Positions 61,021-64,000 of a DNA stretch of 64,000 bases are shown here, in pieces (position 1 is the stretch's first letter; each line of letters starts with the position of its first letter). Source of the stretch: TMED27 sp041397865. GTDB taxonomy: Bacteria; Pseudomonadota; Alphaproteobacteria; Micavibrionales; Micavibrionaceae. The translations under genes were made by a program, and so were the position numbers. The stretch spans positions 558,001 through 622,000 of the forward strand of contig JAWKVT010000001.1 of NCBI GenBank assembly GCA_041397865.1, in the 5' to 3' direction. The notes under the pieces are model-generated. The model was not told where the DNA came from. It saw nothing but the letters and a program-made list of their open reading frames with translations, and searched no databases.

Positions 61021-61800
61021 ATGGCTCAAACGGTCGGCATAGCAGGTCTGGGCGCCATCGGCAGCGCCGTAGGGCGGGCTTTAAACGCCGGAATCCAAGG
61101 GCTGGAGTGGATCGCCGCCAGCGATATCATTCCAAACGAAGAATTCACCGTTCCACTGGTCAGCTTTGAAGAACTGGCCGAACGTTGCGACATCATCGTC
61201 GAAGCCCTCCCGCCAACAGCCGTCCCCGAATTGGCAAACCATGTGCTCAAAAATCAAAAGACCCTCATTTTGATATCATCCTGCGCTTTGCTGATGTTTC
61301 CTGAAATTTTAGATACCCACAAAGATACTAACAGCCGCATTATCGTACCATCCGGCGCACTCGCCGGTATAGACGGTGTTAAAGCCCTGAAAGAACTTGG
61401 CATCGAAAAAAGCATAATCGCTTCAACAAAGCATCCACGCGGATTTATCGGTGCCCCCTATGTGGAAGAAATGGGGATAAATCTGGATCAAATAAAGACC
61501 AAAACAAAAATTTTCGAAGGCAACGCTTTGCAAGCCTCTAAAGGCTTTCCGGCCAATGTCAACGTCGCCGCCACGCTTTCTCTGGCCGGAATCGGCCCGG
61601 AAAAAACCATGGTCGAAATCTGGGCAGATCCGAACGCCATAGGAAACAATCATGAAATTACAGTGAGCGGAAAGTTCAGTACACTCAACGCCCGCATCGA
61701 AAACAAGCCCGACCCGGCCAACCCGAAAAGTTCTGTACTGGCGGCCCAAAGTATTGTTTCTGTTTTAAAAGATACCAATAACGCAGTAGTGATTTTATAA
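61021..61800 (+). CDS. nadX: L-aspartate dehydrogenase
   Basis: The 259-residue enzyme probably oxidises aspartate to iminoaspartate for NAD synthesis. It has a Rossmann motif GIAGLGAIGSAVGRAL, the VEALPPTAVPELANHVL segment, IIVPSGALAGIDGVKAL and FPANVNVAATLSLAGIGPEKT with the catalytic His region near HEITVSGKF. nadA and nadC are not adjacent. It overlaps the next gene by one base. Confidence 0.85.
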   Translation: MAQTVGIAGLGAIGSAVGRALNAGIQGLEWIAASDIIPNEEFTVPLVSFEELAERCDIIVEALPPTAVPELANHVLKNQKTLILISSCALLMFPEILDTHKDTNSRIIVPSGALAGIDGVKALKELGIEKSIIASTKHPRGFIGAPYVEEMGINLDQIKTKTKIFEGNALQASKGFPANVNVAATLSLAGIGPEKTMVEIWADPNAIGNNHEITVSGKFSTLNARIENKPDPANPKSSVLAAQSIVSVLKDTNNAVVIL

Positions 61801-62447
61801 TGCCTATTCCTTTAAAACCGTTTTACATGATCCGCCATGGAGAAACCGAAGCCAACGCCGCACGCATAATGGCCGGACACCTTGATACACCCCTTACACA
61901 AAAGGGCCGCGCCCAGGCCGGGGAGGCCGCCCGCGTTGTGGCTGCGCTCAAGACCAAGCCCGCCGCGCTGTTCCACAGCCATCTCTCCCGCGCCCGTGAT
62001 ACTGCAGCCCTTATCAATGAAACGCTTGGCGCTCCCATGTATGAAGACCCGGATCTGGCGGAAATTCACGCCGGGGATTTTGAAGGCGCCGCCTATGAAG
62101 AATGCAATCCTTTGTTCCATGGCTGGCCGGACATCCCCAATGGAGAAAAGCATACCGACTTCTTTGAACGGGTCAGGCGAGGAAAATCAAGGGCTATAGG
62201 CGGATCATACGAACCGGTTTTGATCGTCTGCCACGGCGGCGTCATGCGTGCTTTCGGTGAAATATACGCCGTCCCCACACCCGGAAAGTTTCAAAACGCC
62301 CATCTTTACGAATTCGTCCCGAACCCGGAAAAAACGCACTTCCCATGGGATGTGTTTGACTACCGTCTCTGCCCGGAAACAAAAAAGTTAATAAAATCAC
62401 GATCAATACTTTACGATTCATCATCAGCAGATGAAATAGCCTCATAA
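61800..62447 (+). CDS. Histidine phosphatase (phosphoglycerate mutase-like)
   Basis: The 215-residue protein has the RHG motif with the phosphorylated His (YMIRHGETEANAARIM), a second Arg in HSHLSRARDTA, Glu in AEIHAGDFEG and the second His in LIVCHGGVMRAFG. Such enzymes include cobalamin phosphatases and small-molecule phosphatases; the substrate is not clear. The C-terminus (about 35 bp) overlaps the end of folP on the other strand. It starts in the stop of nadX. Confidence 0.85.
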   Translation: MPIPLKPFYMIRHGETEANAARIMAGHLDTPLTQKGRAQAGEAARVVAALKTKPAALFHSHLSRARDTAALINETLGAPMYEDPDLAEIHAGDFEGAAYEECNPLFHGWPDIPNGEKHTDFFERVRRGKSRAIGGSYEPVLIVCHGGVMRAFGEIYAVPTPGKFQNAHLYEFVPNPEKTHFPWDVFDYRLCPETKKLIKSRSILYDSSSADEIAS

Positions 62448-63268
62448 ACTTTGAACGCCTGTACCGTTTCCTTCACATCATGGACTCTGTAAACTTGGAC
62501 GCCTTGGGAAAGCCCCCAAAGCGCCGAAGCCAATGAACCCGGAATCCGTTCATCCGGCGGTTCATCACCTGAAATTTTCCCGATAAAACTCTTGCGGCTT
62601 GTCCCCAGCAAGACCGGCACACCCAAACCATGAAATTTACTGATATTTCTAAGAAGTAAAAGATTATGCTCTAGCGTTTTCCCAAAACCGATTCCAGGGT
62701 CACAAATAACCATATCAGCATCAATACGGTGCGTTTCACATATACGTATACGCTCTTGTAAGTATTGATAAACATCAACCACAACATTGTTATAAATAGG
62801 ATTTTTTTGCATGCTGCCTGGATCACCCTGCATATGCATAAGAAAAACAGGAACCTGAGCCTCAGAAGCTACAGCAAGGCTTTGCGAATCATAACTTAAC
62901 CCACTGATATCATTTAAAGCGCTCGCCCCGGCTTTGAGCGCCGCTTCCATGGTTTTCGCATTGCGCGTATCCACAGATATCCATGACGCTGCACCCTTCA
63001 ACCCTTCAATCACTGGTACAATTCGCTCTAATTCCTCATTAATATCAACAGCTTGCGCTCCAGGCCTCGTCGACTCTCCACCAACGTCCAAAATCACTGC
63101 ACCTTCACGCACAAGCTTCAAACCATGCTCTATAGCTCTGTCTACATTTAAAAATTTACCGCCATCGCTAAAGCTGTCAGGGGTCACATTGACCACCCCC
63201 ATAATATGCGGCCCACCGGCAAAAACATGCGACTCCGCCACGGCGCATTTAAAGGTCATTTCGCTCAC
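62411..63268 (-). CDS. folP: Dihydropteroate synthase
   Basis: The 285-residue enzyme joins p-aminobenzoate and the pterin pyrophosphate in folate synthesis and is the target of sulfonamides. Signatures are IMGVVNVTPDSFSDGGKF, ILDVGGESTRPGA, DPGIGFGKTLEHNLLLL and LLGTSRKSFI. The start is GTG at 63268, overlapping the folK stop by 4 bp. Confidence 0.95.
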   Translation of the reverse strand: MSEMTFKCAVAESHVFAGGPHIMGVVNVTPDSFSDGGKFLNVDRAIEHGLKLVREGAVILDVGGESTRPGAQAVDINEELERIVPVIEGLKGAASWISVDTRNAKTMEAALKAGASALNDISGLSYDSQSLAVASEAQVPVFLMHMQGDPGSMQKNPIYNNVVVDVYQYLQERIRICETHRIDADMVICDPGIGFGKTLEHNLLLLRNISKFHGLGVPVLLGTSRKSFIGKISGDEPPDERIPGSLASALWGLSQGVQVYRVHDVKETVQAFKVYEAISSADDES

Positions 63269-63765
63269 GCCGCCAGCCCCCCGGAAATTTCAATTTCCTG
63301 CCCCTCTGGCAGCTTTTCAATCAAATCTTGAACAAACATACCTGTGACAGGATGCCGCCATCTCGGCGCAACCTCGGCCAAAGGCATAAGGACAAAGGCG
63401 CGGCCCTCCATGCGCGGGTGCGGAAGCCTAAGCCCCTCACCCTCAATCACCACATCACGATAAGCCAAAAGATCCAGATCCAGCACGCGCGGCGCGTTCC
63501 GAACACTGCGCTCACGGCCAAAATCACCTTCAATCCGCTGCAAACACTTTAAAAGCTCAAACGCGCCCATATCCGTTTGAACGGCAATCACCGCATTCCT
63601 GTACCACGGCTGGTCGGAAACAGGCACAGGCGCACTCAGCCACACGCTGGATTCTTTAACCACCCGCACACCCTCGGCGCGAATCGTACTAACCGCCGCC
63701 CTAAGAGTATCCTCCGGCCCGCCAAAACGGCTCGGTAAATTCGCCCCCAACCCGATCAGAATCAC
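63265..63765 (-). CDS. folK: 2-amino-4-hydroxy-6-hydroxymethyldihydropteridine diphosphokinase
   Basis: The 166-residue HPPK precedes FolP in folate synthesis. Motifs are ILIGLGANLPSRFGGP, PWYRNAVIAVQTDM, RVLDLDLLAYRDV and LRLPHPRMEGRAFVLMPL. The start is GTG at 63765; the T run of the upstream terminator ends directly before it. The coupled folK-folP pair is common. Confidence 0.94.
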   Translation of the reverse strand: MILIGLGANLPSRFGGPEDTLRAAVSTIRAEGVRVVKESSVWLSAPVPVSDQPWYRNAVIAVQTDMGAFELLKCLQRIEGDFGRERSVRNAPRVLDLDLLAYRDVVIEGEGLRLPHPRMEGRAFVLMPLAEVAPRWRHPVTGMFVQDLIEKLPEGQEIEISGGLAA

Positions 63766-63796
63766 AAAAACAGCCTCCTGTAATTTCAGAAGGCTG
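63766..63796 (-). terminator. Intrinsic terminator after the DUF882 gene
   Basis: On the minus strand CAGCCTTCTG and CAGGAGGCTG form a stem with one wobble pair, followed by TTTTTG that abuts the folK GTG. It separates the DUF882 gene from folK. Confidence 0.75.
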
Positions 63797-63831
63797 CACT
63801 CTAGCGTATTAAAATTAAATGATAAAGCAGA

Positions 63832-64000
63832 TTACCAACTACGGACAGAACCCGTATCAACATGCACAAACTGGCTCTTCGGATAATACCCAACTCCGCC
63901 GGCCCGCAAATCCTTCGCAATACTGCATAAATTACGCGTGCTGTAATTATCAATGTGCATATCCAAAGCCTGTCCATACATATGGAAGGAATTCTTCGCC
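63832..64000 (-). CDS. DUF882 (MepK-like) peptidoglycan hydrolase, C-terminal part (partial)
   Basis: The open frame runs out of the window to the right; 55 codons plus stop are visible. The peptide has SFHMYGQALDMHID with the metal-binding His and Asp and, near the end, GGVGYYPKSQFVHVDTGSVR with the second His, as in DUF882/MepK-type M15 murein endopeptidases. Such proteins are exported and cleave cross-links of the cell wall. Confidence 0.85.
   Translation of the reverse strand, partial: AKNSFHMYGQALDMHIDNYSTRNLCSIAKDLRAGGVGYYPKSQFVHVDTGSVRSW

Overview
The window comes from an alphaproteobacterium. The evidence is gene order and gene content: hom-glpX-recJ; plsX-fabH-ihfA-merR next to rpmF, a yceD-like gene, a CBP3-type chaperone gene and bamE; nrdR-ribD-ribE-ribH-nusB downstream of glyA and rpiB; recO-parC; a DUF6898-like small protein; an LdtR-type MarR regulator; and class I PHA synthase. 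The single tRNA-His encodes G at -1 and C73. That is the usual bacterial state, but it has been lost in the Rhizobiales/Rhodobacterales/Caulobacterales group, so the organism probably belongs to another alphaproteobacterial lineage (a Rhodospirillales- or Micavibrio-like position is only a guess). FliL and MotA/MotB point to flagellar motility.

Layout. 1-670: end of an SGNH-hydrolase-like gene, then a non-coding stretch with a candidate small RNA and a GAAA microsatellite. 670-28 kb: mostly housekeeping genes, including tRNA-Leu, nnrD, tRNA-His, glnA, parE, a YdbH-like protein, an SLC13 transporter, lptD, a DEAD-box helicase, gshB, hisI, recJ-glpX-hom, an OmpA-type lipoprotein, phaC, rpsI-rplM, dusB and cutA. 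28-31 kb: a decayed island between tRNA-Pro(CGG) and tRNA-Pro(GGG). It holds a truncated tyrosine integrase, a truncated small-protein gene, a type III DNA methylase start fused to a cadherin/RTX-like tail, and a frameshift at a run of six C. 31-45.6 kb: merR-ihfA-fabH-plsX, rpmF, yceD, CBP3, bamE, hppA, fliL, nusB-ribH-ribE-ribD-nrdR, glyA, rpiB. 45.7-50 kb: an enolase with long extra ends, a glutaryl-CoA-dehydrogenase-like gene, a second copy of the candidate small RNA, and an IS200-type element. 50-64 kb: ldtR, an HIBCH-like gene, hemB, a PAS/EAL protein beside motAB, a second identical IS200 copy that interrupts a membrane-protein gene, parC-recO, nadX, a histidine phosphatase, folP-folK and a DUF882 gene.

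The most interesting non-genic signals are: (1) two copies of a roughly 197-bp unit (374-571 and 49125-49320) in which the -35 and -10 boxes, an 18-bp palindrome at the expected transcription start and a roughly 150-nt body are conserved, while the 17-bp promoter spacer has diverged, which suggests a regulated small RNA family; (2) two imperfect palindromes of 106-107 bp whose right edges both fall at the stop codon of a minus-strand gene (rpsI and ldtR); (3) three intergenic tracts built on a CTYYGYG-like period that end in GGT(TC)AAAA; and (4) an IS200 insertion whose removal restores a reading frame encoding a membrane helix.

All calls come from reading the sequence and recalling family features. 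No database search was run.
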